A stretch of 64,000 nucleotides of DNA, from assembly GCF_018812025.1 (NCBI RefSeq), contig NC_063061.1, forward strand, positions 8,001,915 to 8,065,914, read 5' to 3'. The position numbers were made by a program, and so were the translations under genes. The first letter of the stretch is position 1, and the number at the start of each line of letters is the position of its first letter. The DNA comes from Megalobrama amblycephala (Eukaryota; Chordata; Actinopteri; Cypriniformes; Xenocyprididae). The notes under the pieces were generated by a model, which did not search any database, was not told where the DNA came from, and saw only the letters and a program-made list of their open reading frames with translations. Of this stretch, positions 46,449 through 57,251 are shown piece by piece.

Positions 46449-47189
46449 TTATTTATTTTATTTATTTATTTTTACATTTGGCAGATGCTTTTTATCCAAA
46501 GCGACTTACATTGCATTAATAATAATAATTTGTTACATTTATATAGCGCTTTTCTGGGTACTCAAAGCGCTTTACATATTGAAGGGGGAATCTCCTCAAC
46601 CACCACCAATGTACAGCATCCACCTGGATGATACGACGGCAGCCATATTGTGCCAGAACGCCCACCACACACCAGCTTATTGGTGGAGAGGAGACAGAGT
46701 GATGAAGCCAATCAGTAGATATATGGGGATGATTAGGAGGCCATGATGGACAGAGGCCAATGGGCAAATCTGGCCAGGATGTCGGGGTTACACCCCTACT
46801 CTTTTTCGAAGGACATCCTGGGATTTTTAACGACCACAGAGAGTCAGGACCTCGGTTTAACGTCTCATCCGAAGGACGGTGCTTTTTTAGTATAGTGTCC
46901 CCATCACCATACTGGGGCGTTAGGACCCACACAGACCACAGGGTGAGCACCCCCTGCTGGCCTCACTAACACCTCTTCCAGCAGCAACCTAGTCTTCCCA
47001 GGAGGTCTCCCATCCAGGTACTAACCAGGCTCAGCCCTGCTTAGCTTCAGTGGGCAACCAGTCTTGGGCTACAGGGTGATATGGCTGCTACATTATACTA
47101 TACATTTGTATCTGAGTATGTGCAATCCCTGGGATCGAACCCATGACCTTGGCATTGCTAGTGCCACGCTCTAACCACTGAACTACAGG
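46449..47189 (-). mobile_element. tRNA-derived SINE, split by a 5S SINE
   Basis: On the minus strand the head at 47189-47120 has TAGTTCAGTGGTTAGAGC (A box) and GGTTCGATCCC (B box). The tail at 46516-46449 has GTCGCTTTGGATAAAAAGC, ATCTGCCAAATGT and an AAATA run, a 3' sequence common to several fish SINE/LINE pairs. AAAGTT at 46443-46448 and 47190-47195 is the target duplication. A 5S-derived SINE interrupts it at 46518-47099. It is a retroposon, not a working tRNA gene. Confidence 0.88.
46518..47099 (-). mobile_element. 5S rRNA-derived SINE (SINE3-like)
   Basis: The minus strand from 47099 reads like 5S rRNA: GCCATATCACCCTG, then AAGCTAAGCAGGGCTGAGCC and CTGGTTAGTACCTGGATGGG, GAGACC.CCTGGGA. 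This includes the internal promoter boxes. The tail ends AAGCGCTATATAAATGTAAC and an ATT/AAT run. This head-tail arrangement is that of 5S-derived SINEs known in zebrafish. It is inserted in the tRNA-derived SINE. Confidence 0.9.
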
Positions 47190-47598
47190 AAAGTTGACCT
47201 GATTTCAACTCTCCTCAATGCTCTCACCGTCCAAGAGTCGCCGCGCCGCTCTCACCGGAGCTCGCCGCCGGCTCTCATTGAAAATGAATGACTTCCTGTC
47301 GCTTTGACGCTCTCGCCGCCGGCGGTGTAAACACACAGTTAGAAGCAGTGCACTGCACGCACACTGCCCCCTGCTGTCGCACATTAGGAAATACAGCTGG
47401 CACTCAAAGTACCGGTACTAATAAAATGAAGAACCGGACCATTTTTAAAAGCTTTCTAGTACCGGTATATCGTGCAACACTAGTAGGGCTAGAATCAAAA
47501 CTGAAATTCAGAACCTCTAACCAATGTCATTTTCTCATGTTGGTTATTTAGTTTTTTTAATCCTGTTAACACTTCCCCCTTAAAAACATACTACCGTG

Positions 47599-47940
47599 TA
47601 GGGCTGGGCGATATATCGCATGCGATTGTCACGCGTATTTCGTCAGTAAAGCCGGTTCCCTGATTACCGTGAAATCGCCATCACCTGCTTTCAAATGGAG
47701 CGGCATTTAATAGACAGAGCCGTAGATCACTGACAAGCTACGCAATATCGCGTTCATATCGCAGATGAATCGCCTTCGATAATGAACGCGATATTGCGTA
47801 GCTTGTCAGTGAACTACGGCTCTGTCTATTAAATGCCACTCCATTTGAAAGCAGGTGATGGCAATTTAGCGGTAATCAGGGAACCGGCTTTACTGACGAA
47901 ATGCGTGTGACAATCGCATGCGATATATCGCCCAGCCCTA
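47599..47940. mobile_element. hAT MITE, near-perfect 342-bp palindrome
   Basis: The left end TAGGGCTGGGCGATATATCG and right end CGATATATCGCCCAGCCCTA are exact complements, and pairing runs almost unbroken to the centre (CAAGCTACGCAATATCGCG against CGCGATATTGCGTAGCTTG). The loop is near 47758-47782. Flanking octamers CTACCGTG (47591-47598) and CTACCGCG (47941-47948) match at 7 of 8. It lies inside the 45607-48695 element. Confidence 0.92.
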
Positions 47941-48731
47941 CTACCGCGTGTGTAGCCACATGACTCCACCCCGTCCAGTCAGTGGCATAAAAGCAACACG
48001 GAGGTGAACGCTGGTTCAACACATAGTGATGGCGCGTGAGCGGTGAGCCTTGCGTCTTCAGTAAACTTTGTCAGTTATATTTGTTTTAAGGTTTGCCAGT
48101 TTGGACATTCAAGTGATTTTAGACGACTGGTATACTATTTCGAGCTACCGTGCTCGCGCAGCTGCATTGTGGCACGAACACTCATACAAACAGTAGCTGC
48201 GCAAAACGTGAAGATCGCGCGCACTGAGGAGCAGAAACTAGTTGTCAGAGCTGTCCTGTGATTTATCACTAAAGTAGCTTAGAAACTTATAGCATATGCA
48301 GTATTTTTCGACTTTTGAAGGAACTATTTACAACCCACAGCTTCACAATTAACAGAGAGACAGTATGACTTAATTTACACAAGCAATCACTCATACTGGT
48401 ACTGTGCTAATTTATCTTGATCTGATTTACAACGAGCAGAAATCTGTAAGAAATGTTACGAACCATAGATAAAATAACTGCTGATAGTGAGCTGTTATAT
48501 CAGACCACTCTTTCAATAGGAAGAAGAGTTGACTATTAAATCCCACCTTAAATAGTCAAGCATATTTACAGTATCCTTGTCAGTGAACTATGAGGGCAAA
48601 AAAACAGAAACAAAATAATCGTTCATTAATCGTAATTGAGGTAAAATGTTCAATTAATCGAGGTTTTGATTTTAGGCCATAATCGTCCAGCCCTAATCAA
48701 ATGAAAATACAACAATTCATTTACAAATTTT

Positions 48732-48800
48732 TATTCATTCATTCATTCATTCATTCATTCATTTATTTATTTATTTTTATTTATTTATTTATTTATTTAT
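48732..48800. repeat. ATTC/TTTA microsatellite
   Basis: About eight ATTC units run directly into TTTA units just outside the hAT element. Confidence 0.95.
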
Positions 48801-50038
48801 AAGGTGCTGTACACCGGAACTTTTATACTTGTATAAATTAAAGTAAATCTTGGTTGCATAATATTCCTTAAATATAATATTAATATAATATTCCTTAATA
48901 ATAAAATAATTTCTGTCATAATTTCTTCAATTTAAACCAAACTTTTATTTGAATGTTTTGTCCAGGATGATCTGTGGTGCTCATTCACACAGAGACAAAA
49001 ATCAGGAGTGTCGAACTTAAAATGTGACAAAAACACTACATAAAAGTAGTTTATGCCATTTTGGAGAAGAAATATTAAACAGACAGACACATACACACAT
49101 TTTATGAACTGATAAGTGAGGAACTGATGCCAAAAAACCTCCCCCCACACATGCAGACACAGATTCATGATAGAGCTGGCAGACTGCTGCTGGTTTAGTG
49201 TGTGTCCTGAATGGAGGAGTGTTAATTAAAGCAGGAACACTATTGATCTGACCCTCCTCCATCCTCCCCCACCCGCCTCCTGCACCTTCATAATGTGCGA
49301 GAGTGTGTGAGATGGAAAATGAGAAAAAAATTTGACAGTGTTAAGTAGGGGTGGGAATCATCTGGGACCTGGTGATACAATATTATCTCAATATCTGGGT
49401 CACTATATGATAATGATATGATGCTTGATGAACAGTGCACAATCACAAATAGCATGATTTTCTCTAAGATAGTGGACAATGTGGAAGTATAGCGATAAAT
49501 AAGATGGCATATTTGCATTTTTAATAAACTGGATTGTGTGAGAAGCAAGTCAGAAAGTCACAGCTATAAAAATACCGGAAGCTTTGGATGCAGAGACAGG
49601 ACAAGGGGATAATTAATACTTATAAATCAATGGGAGACTAAAATAGAGACTGGGGATGAGAAAAGCTATAAAGGAGAAAGAACTGAGGGTAATTCTAAGC
49701 AAGGGAGGGATTAGAAATGCATATGTGTGTAAATGAGTGGCTGTATATGAACAAGTTACTCACCTCACAGGAGCCACCATGTTGAGATCACATGTAATAA
49801 AATAGCTCAAACTAAAACTGAAACAAAAAATAATGAAAACCTCTGAAATAAAATTGGTGTAAAAACCATCTTCACTCAGAAATTGCTTGTCAATTTTACA
49901 AAAAATTACAAAGAATCGGCAAGAATCTCATTGAATTAAAGGTGAAAATTTGAAGTAGAAAGACTGAAAATCATATTCTTGTAAAATGTATAACAATAAT
50001 CTTGATTTTTTTTTACTTTTTTAATTTTTATATATATA
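48801..50038. other. Unassigned; one hAT-like fragment
   Basis: TAGGGGTGGGAATCATCTGG at 49346-49365 followed by GATACAATATTATC resembles a hAT terminal piece without partner. 49130-49280 and 49540-49760 look like unique DNA. No exon is supported. Confidence 0.35.
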
Positions 50039-50040
50039 TA

Positions 50041-51674
50041 CAGTGGGTACGGAAAGTATTCAGACCACCTTACATTTTTTATTCTTTGTTATATTGCAGC
50101 CATTTCCTAAAATCATTTAAGTTCATTTTTTTTCCTCATTAATGTACACACAGCACCCCATATTGACAGGAAAACACAGAATTGTTGACATTTTTGCAGA
50201 TTTATTAAAAAAGAAAAACTGAAATATCACATGGTCCTAAGTATTCAGACCCTTTGCTGTGACACTCATATATTTAACTCAGGTGCTGTCCATTTCTTCT
50301 GATCATCCTTGAGATGGTTGTACACCTTCATTTAAGTCCAGCTGTGTTTGATTATACTGATTGGACTTGATTAGGAAAGCCACACACCTGTCTATATAAG
50401 ACCTTACAGCTCACAGTGCATGTCAGAGCAAATGAGAATCATGAGGTCAAAGGAACTGCCTGAAGAGCTCAGAGACAGAATTGTGGCAAGGCACAGATCT
50501 GGCCAAGGTTACAAAAAAAATTTCTGCTGCACTTAAGGTTCCTAAGAGCACAGTGGCCTCCATAATCCTTAAATGGAAGACATTTGGGACGACCAGAACC
50601 CTTCCTAGAGCTGGCCGTCCGGCCAAACTGAGCTATCGGGGGAGAAGAGCCTTGGTGAGAGAGGTCAAAAAGAACCCAAAGATCACTGTGGCTGAGCTCC
50701 AGAGATGCAGTCGGGAGATGGGAGAAAGTTGTAGAAAGTCAACCATCACTGCAGCCCTCCACCAGTCAGGGCTTTATGGCAGAGTGGCCCGACGGAAGCC
50801 TCTCCTCAGTGCAAGACACATGAAAGCCTGCATGGAGTTTGCTAAAAAACACCTGAAGGACTCCAAGATGGTGAGAAATAAGATTCTCTGGTCTGATGAG
50901 ACCAAGATAGAACTTTTTGGCCTTAATTCTAAGCGGTATTTGTGGAGAAAACCAGGCACTGCTCATCACCTGTCCAATACAGTCCCAACAGTGAAGCATG
51001 GTGGTGGCAGCATCATGCTGTGGGGGTGTTTTTCAGCTGCAGGGACAGGACGACTGGTTGCAATCAAGGGAAAGATGAATGCGGCCAAGTACAGGGATAT
51101 CCTGGACGAAAACCTTCTCCAGAGTGCTCAGGACCTCAGACTGGGCCGAAGGTTTACCTTCCAACAAGACAATGACCCTAAGCACACAGCTAAAATAACG
51201 AAGGAGTGGCTTCACAACAACTCCGTTCTTGAATGGCCCAGCCAGAGCCCTGACTTAAACCCAATTGAGCATCTCTGGAGAGACCTAAAAATGGCTGTCC
51301 ACCAACGTTTACCATCCAACCTGACAGAACTGGAGAGGATCTGCAAGGAGGAATGGCAGAGGATCCCCAAATCCAGGGGTGAAAAACTTGTTGCATCTTT
51401 CCCAAAAAGACTCATGGCTGTATTAGATCAAAAGGGTGCTTCTACTAAATACTGAGCAAAGGGTCGGAATACTTAGGACCATGTGATATTTCAGTTTTTC
51501 TTTTTTAATAAATCTGCAAAAATGTCAACAATTCTGTGTTTTTCTGTCAATATGGGGTGCTGTTTGTGTTCATTAATGAGAAAAAAAAATGAACTTAAAT
51601 GATTTTAGCAAATGGCTGCAATATAACAAAGAGTGAAAAATGTAAGGGGGTCTGAATACTTTCCGTACCCACTG
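50041..51674 (+). mobile_element. Tc1-like transposon, 1.63 kb, near complete
   Basis: Inverted repeats of about 210 bp start CAGTGGGTACGGAAAGTATT and end AATACTTTCCGTACCCACTG. TA lies on each side (50039-50040, 51675-51676), within a TA microsatellite. Each arm has two related sites, an outer GTATTCAGACC (50057) and an inner AAGTATTCAGACCCTTTGC (50240 region), the IR/DR layout known from Sleeping Beauty-type elements. One plus-strand transposase gene fills the middle. Confidence 0.95.
50441..51455 (+). pseudogene. Tc1-like transposase, one N-terminal frameshift
   Basis: The start ATG at 50441 opens a frame for ~26 residues (RSKELPEELRDRIVARH) up to an 8-A run at 50513-50520, after which the rest of the protein is one frame later and open without stops to 51455. 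The main frame contains the second helix-turn-helix (PKSTVASIILKW), a GRPAKLS linker, then the DDE domain: WSDETKIELF, HGGGSIMLWGCFSA, FQQDNDPKHTAK and SPDLNPIEHLW. Between the D of QQD and the E of PIE there are 32 residues, not the 34 normal for Tc1; two residues seem lost in the HNNSVLEW segment. The C-terminus FPKRLMAVLDQKGASTKY is complete. Total length if in frame would be ~340, as usual for the family. Likely inactive, though recent. Confidence 0.93.
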
Positions 51675-51676
51675 TA

Positions 51677-52482
51677 TATATAAAATGAATGAAAAATGTT
51701 ATTTTATTGTTTAAAATGAAAGAATTTGTATAAAAATAAAAAATATTAATAAAAAAACTATAATGGTATCTCAATACTAAAATAACACTGGTCCAAGATG
51801 GCTGTCATCGACAAACATAAAAAATTACATTTAAGATTGTCTTCAAATTTGATATTTCTTTTAAAACTGTGATGCGACAAATTTCTCTCTCATGCCAACA
51901 AATCAATGCCAGTAGTGAGCACCACAGAAACTGTAATTGTGCACAGCAAAAGTCAACTGCAGTTGAGTCAGCAGCTTCAGAAAAGAAGTTTCATTAAGGG
52001 CACATATTTACATATGGGTACTGACTATTTCGAGACTGAAGGACAAACACAAAGGTTGACCTGTCCCTATCCCGCCTCCATACATAACCCCTCAACCATA
52101 TGTCCCAGATATATCCGGTGTCAATATGTTCTATTCCACCACAGACGTCACAGACACGAATTGATTGGACAGATTTTCTGTTTTTCAGACTCGTGTAGAC
52201 TGTGACATTGTCTTTTCTGTTCGAAAGCGAATCAATAGTTGTGCTTGCCAAGTTTGCCAGCAACTGTCCTTCAATAATGCTAGCCCGTTTCTTACACTTA
52301 AAACAACTAAAAACAGAAATCAAATCTCATTCATGTCAATTGTTAACCTAAACTGCTCAATTTATATGGATTAGTTTTAAGATCTCTTTATGAACTTTTT
52401 GACTAGTCAAAGTTTCAATTGCGTAGCTGTCTATGGAGGGACAGAAATCTCTGAGATTTCATTAAAAAACTATGACCCAAAG
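51677..52482. other. Unassigned
   Basis: Overlapping frames on both strands at 51906-52374 lack domains and appear incidental. No element recognised. Confidence 0.35.
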
Positions 52483-52519
52483 CTACGGCTGTGCTCTACC
52501 AGTTGAGCTACAGGAAAAG
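52483..52519 (-). repeat. tRNA-like SINE head fragment
   Basis: The minus strand reads CCTGTAGCTCAACTGGTAGA then GCACAGCC, which is the A-box half of a tRNA-like head. No B box follows, so it is a fragment of a tRNA-derived SINE and not a tRNA gene. Confidence 0.5.
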
Positions 52520-52919
52520 GTTTTTTGAATGAAACTGAATCAGACGGCCTTTCTGCCAACCAGCAACACCATATGGCCTCTCCACTGAGCCATTGCCCCT
52601 AAACGTTGATCTGTTGTCCATAACATCAGTCCTGATTTGCAGGAGAAGGCTTTTCCGTGAATCAGGCAGACGGCTCGTAGCGGGAAACTCCGCACCCCTG
52701 CCGTCCCACTGAGTCTGAGCCATGTGTAACCATGACAATGAGGACACACATCTCTCCATCATTAAGCATTCATTACAGTGTACAATATCCTCAATATTCA
52801 TTGGTTTGTTGAGAATGTGTGATCGGTCCTTACCCCATAAAGGCTGACATAAAAACATAAACTAAAAAACAAATATAGATTTATGCATCATATTTGATAC
52901 ATCAGACTTTTATGGTCAC
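52520..52919. other. Unassigned
   Basis: The minus-strand frames at 52508-52858 (116 and 69 codons, in different frames) show no recognisable domain. Confidence 0.3.
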
Positions 52920-53335
52920 TTCCTGAAAAATTTTAAGGTAACTATTTATTCTAATTCTAAAGGCTCTTTATCACAGTTTAAAAAAAAATAAATAAATAAG
53001 CAGCACAACTGTTTTCAACATTGATAATAATAAGAAATGCTTTGATCACCACATAAAATGCTTTTTTAAACATAAAAGATGATTAGTGAAGGATCATGTG
53101 ACACTCAAGACTGGAGTAATGACGCTGAAAATTCAGCTTTACCATCACAGGAATAAATTTCATTTTAAAATGTATCCGTATTTTAAATTATACTTATTTC
53201 AAAAACATTATAAAATCTTACTGACCCCAAACTTTTGAACAGTAGTGTATGTATAAATAATAAATAAATATATAAATTAATTAATTTATTATACACTACT
53301 GTTTAAAAGTATGGGGTCGGTAAGATTTTATAAAG
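52920..53335. repeat. Dispersed repeat family S, copy 2, with inverted end
   Basis: Shares GATCATGTGACACT, AAAATTCAGCTTT and ATCACAGGAATAAATT blocks with copy 3 and ends CTGACCCCAAACTTTTGAAC plus AGTAGTGTAT. At 53290-53335 the inverted form TACACTACTGTTTAAAAG, GGGGTCGGTAAGATTTTATAA begins, so two copies of the terminus face each other across an AT spacer. Confidence 0.65.
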
Positions 53336-54594
53336 TGTTTGATAAAAACAGATATAAAAATATATGTAAATTATTATTTTATATATAATAAATATTAGTT
53401 ACCACTCCAATGATATTTCCATTTTTAATAAATATGATTTTATGATTTGATGGTCCCTTATAGGGCTTATAGGGTTAAGTTAAATACATCACATTTATTA
53501 GTATTGTATTCAGAAATGATAAATTATATACAGGTCACGTGAGGAGAAGCATCAGAACAAGGTACTAATGGAGCTCAAATAGACATTTTTCACACACACA
53601 AAAAAAATAAAATAATAATAATAGAATAAAATTTTGTCTTCATTTACTCAAAGATGGTCCTCCTGATCCATTTTCATTGTATGGGAAAGAGATATGTAAA
53701 CATTCTGCTAACATTCTCCCTTTCTGTTCCACCAAGAAACAAACACAGTTTTTCGGGTCAATATTCCTTTAAATATTAAAAAGGTGACCTTTACAGTCTT
53801 CAGTTCTAGATATTTGGGGGCTTATTCCCATTGATTAGGACTATACTCCATGAATGTGTCAATGGATGACTGGGAATAATTTGGTTAACTGCAGCATTTT
53901 GTGCTGAGCTGATAGCATTGCTTCAGCGGGCGCTGTTCTGATTTTGACCATATGTGCTGTGAGATACAGAGGAAAGGATGCCACATAAACACAATGCACA
54001 TGAACACACACACACATACGCACACTGTCTTATTCACATCTTCTAGAGTGTCACAGATCGGGCAGTCCAAATGTTTATTCAGGCCTAAAATGACGGGAGT
54101 ACAGGACAGAGGCAGTGATGTGGAAACAAGACCACCTGGCTTCACACACTGCTGTCCATCACTTTTGTGCTGCGCAGACAACATTCTCAACAATTATTCA
54201 ACACTTTTCAACCAGTGCCCCCTTCTGACCAACTTTAAACATTACATTTATTAAATGATATGTACAGGCTGATTATATTGCAGACGGACTAATGCTTGTG
54301 ATATTTACTGAGCTCTATCTATCTAGAAAAGACATTTTAATGTGTTACATGGAAAAAAGTCAGATTACAGATACATTATGTTGTTCTAAAACATACATGG
54401 ATTTATGGATGATGTTTGTAAGAAGTTGGAGTTGGAGAAGTTTAATTTCTATGAAATTCAATTCAAATCTGTGATTCAGCGATGTGTGGTCTTTTGTTAT
54501 TGGTAAATATATTGATGCATATACATAAAAAAAACGTAAATATCGCTCTTCCTTGAATGGTACATTACTGTTAAAAAAGTTTTTTCCAAATAAA
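53336..54594. other. Unassigned; MITE end remnants
   Basis: GGGTCAATATTCCTTTAAA at 53756-53774 resembles the right end of a common teleost MITE. A CA-rich run is at 54006-54017. Overlapping frames at 53885-54254 have no domain. Confidence 0.35.
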
Positions 54595-55206
54595 TTAAAG
54601 GGTTAGTTCACACAAAAATGAAAATTCTGTCACTCACCCTCATGTCGTTCCACACCCGTAAGACTTTCGTTCATCTTCAGAACACAAATTAAGATATTTT
54701 TGATGAAATCCAATGGCTTATTGTGAGGCCTGCATTGCCAGCAAGACAATTAACACTTTCAATGCCCAGAAAGCTACTAAAGACGTATTTAAAACAGTTC
54801 ATGTGACTACAGTAGTTCAACCTTAATGTTATGAAGTGACGAGAATACTTTTTGTGTGCCAAAAACACAACTTTATTCAACAATATCTAGTGATGGGCGA
54901 TTTTGAAACACTGCTTCATGAAGCTTCAAAGCTTTACAAATCTTTTGATTCGAATCAGTGGTTCGGAGCGTGTATCAAACTGCCAAAGTCACGCCCCCCA
55001 GTGGTGAACCACTGAAATTCTGAAACATGTAGCCTCATTTACTGAAATCACGTGACTTTAGCAGTAACACGCTCCGAACCACTGATTCGAAACAAAAGAT
55101 TCGTAAAGCTTTAAAGCTTCATGAAGCAGTGTTTTGAAATTGCCCATCACTAGATATTGTTGAATAAAGTCGTTATGTTGTTTTTTGTTCTCATCGCTTC
55201 ATAACA

Positions 55207-57251
55207 TTAAAGAGGTGATGAACTGAGAAATCAAATTTTCCTTGAGCTTTTGACATATAAGAGGTCATCATACTTTAAGAATGTCCTGTAAGTTTTAGAG
55301 CTGAAAACTTCCTTGTTAGTCCAACAAAAGCTTTTATTGACACCAGACCCAGCAAACGACAGAATTTACAAAGTGGGGATCTATGACGTCAAAGGGCAGC
55401 AAGCACCGCCTCTGCAGAAGAAGATCAACGCCTACTTCATCTCTGCCTGTTTAGCCCCACCCACCGAATCGCACATGACATGCAATAGAATAGGTAGCCT
55501 AAGTAACATAGGCCTATGTGGTGCTAAACCGGTTTGAGCTACCAAGTAATAAACATGCCGTTTAGGATTACAAAATATTGTGCAGTGCCTGGACTCGATA
55601 GTAATGCAACAACATGTAAGTAACTGTGTTAATTCTAATGCCTGATCTGATATGTAATGATTCATGTACAGTCAGATGTTCTTTGTCTGTGTGTCAGTAA
55701 ATCAAACCCATGACTAAACGTCAACTTGCGTTGTTTCTCTTAGTAGGATGAAAATAATCTGTTATTTAACGGTGATTAAATTATATAAAGAAAGCGATCA
55801 AAGAAAGCTCCCTTTGCAATCGTTGGAGCAGCGCGCTTAAGCTGTCAATCAAAAAGCGCGAGTTTATCAGTGACTGACGCGCAAAACTCCTGTTTTATTC
55901 AACAAATCTTTTAGTTATATCGCGTTTGTACTGTTAGTGAAGATGAAAGCATTTGTTAGTGTGCAGAAATTGAGTTGCAATGACGAGATCACTGCTTTCA
56001 TGCGCTCAACAACATGTCTGTGATCGGCTACAGTGTTCATCACTGCAACCTTTCATGCCACAATCTAAATATAATGCCATAGATCTAAATGTAATGCAAC
56101 ACTTTTCACGATTAGTTAACCTTGAGAGCTGTAATAGTAAAAACGCGCTAAAAGAGAGAGTAATACTTGGCTATTTCAAATGGAAAGATGTCAGCCAATC
56201 ACAGCAGTGGGCGTTTACACTGAAGTCTCACAGCAGACACGCCCCTTAAAACAGAGCGTTCAAACTAGAGGGCTAAAATCAGGATAGGAAAAATGCCTTT
56301 TATTTATAAATTATGACAATTTTGGATGTAAAAGCATACTAACATTATGGGCCCTATTTTAACGATCTAAACGCAAAGTGTAAAGCGCACGGAGCAGGTG
56401 CACTCAGGGCGTGTCCAAATCCACTTTTGCTATTTTAACGACGGAAAAACGGTCCGTGCGCCGGGGCGCATTTTTGAAATGGGTTGTCCCTATTCTCTTA
56501 ATGAGTAATGGCCGTAACGTTCAATAAACCAATCAGAGAGTCATCTCCCATTCCCTTTAAGAGCGAGTTTATCCGCGCCATGGCGGATTGCTATTTACAT
56601 GGCGTACACGTGATGAGTCAGTTAATATATATGTGTGTGTATTGGCACGATTGTTCAATTAATTAGCCAATTTCGTTCATCATTATAAGTAGTAATAGGC
56701 TGAATTGAAAATAGGTAGCCTAATTCTAATACACGCAACGACTATTTACCATTACATTTTTATATTTATGTACACAATAATATTCTTTTACACTGTAATC
56801 CTTTTGTTTTTAATATTTGGCATGTTTGTGTGATGCGCATCCCTGTGTGTAATAAGCAAAGTCAACGCGCACTGTGGACGCGCCCAGAGGCGCAGTTTCT
56901 ACCAACGCGCTCTAACAAAAAAATATTGCACCATTGACTTTAGACTTTAGACCAGGTTTGAGTTGGTCTATAGCGCAGTCTATTTTCAGCTCCTTAAAAT
57001 AGCAATGCGCCGGCAATGCGCCTGAACACACCTCTTTTTTAGACCAGCACGCCCATGGGCGCACTAACTGGCGCAAATGCATTTACAAATTTAAGGACGT
57101 GGCGCTGAACGGGAAAACGCGAATGGCGCCGGACGCAAACTAGCAAACACACTTGCGCTGCGCCTTGCGTCGGGTGTATTATAGGGCCCTATAAGTGCAC
57201 CCCAGGAAACATTATAAAACAATAAACCAACGTAGTTCATGAACCCTTTAA
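55207..57251. mobile_element. TTAA element, family G, nested
   Basis: TTAA at 55207-55210 and 57248-57251, with ends AGAGGTGATGAACT and AGTTCATGAACCCT (11 of 14 complementary). It interrupts the family A foldback exactly at a TTAA. Another partial copy is at 11400-11828. It carries a further insertion at 56349-57189. No transposase; frames at 55313-56249 have no domain. Confidence 0.8.
56349..57189. mobile_element. GGGCCCTAT-ended DNA element, innermost
   Basis: Ends GGGCCCTATTTTAACG and ATTATAGGGCCC, with TAT on both sides (56346-56348 and 57190-57192). The paralogue at 11747-11757 reads AACATTATAAG through this point, which confirms a 3-bp duplication and both boundaries. The interior is rich in GCGC words (CAACGCGC, GGCGCATT). 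No transposase seen. It may be Harbinger-related by TSD length, but TAT is not the usual TWA. Confidence 0.8.

Larger units (their letters stand above)
46261..47337. mobile_element. GC-rich MITE within the hAT element
   Basis: Left end GTGCGTTCACACCGTCGCCG and right end CGCCGGCGGTGTAAACACAC are complementary. The left terminal block is repeated in tandem at 46331-46364 and the right end has similar extra blocks around 47225-47275. Two SINEs lie inside. Without them about 340 bp remain. No clear target duplication. Confidence 0.7.
45607..48695 (-). mobile_element. hAT element, decayed, host of several insertions
   Basis: The ends are TAGGGCTACTGTTGTCACG and CGTCCAGCCCTA, a short inverted match. 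The flanks have identical octamers ATCAAATG at 45599-45606 and 48696-48703, as expected for hAT. Inside is a broken zf-BED coding part on the minus strand plus a MITE carrying two nested SINEs, and a separate palindromic hAT MITE. The catalytic part of the transposase is missing. Confidence 0.75.

Noticed and set aside
46990..47099. A 5S rRNA gene on the minus strand
   Set aside because: The 5S-like part is diverged, lacks a T-run terminator and joins a SINE tail with ATT repeats.
47120..47189. A tRNA gene on the minus strand
   Set aside because: A and B boxes are present, but the sequence continues into a SINE tail and has target duplications; it is a retroposon head.
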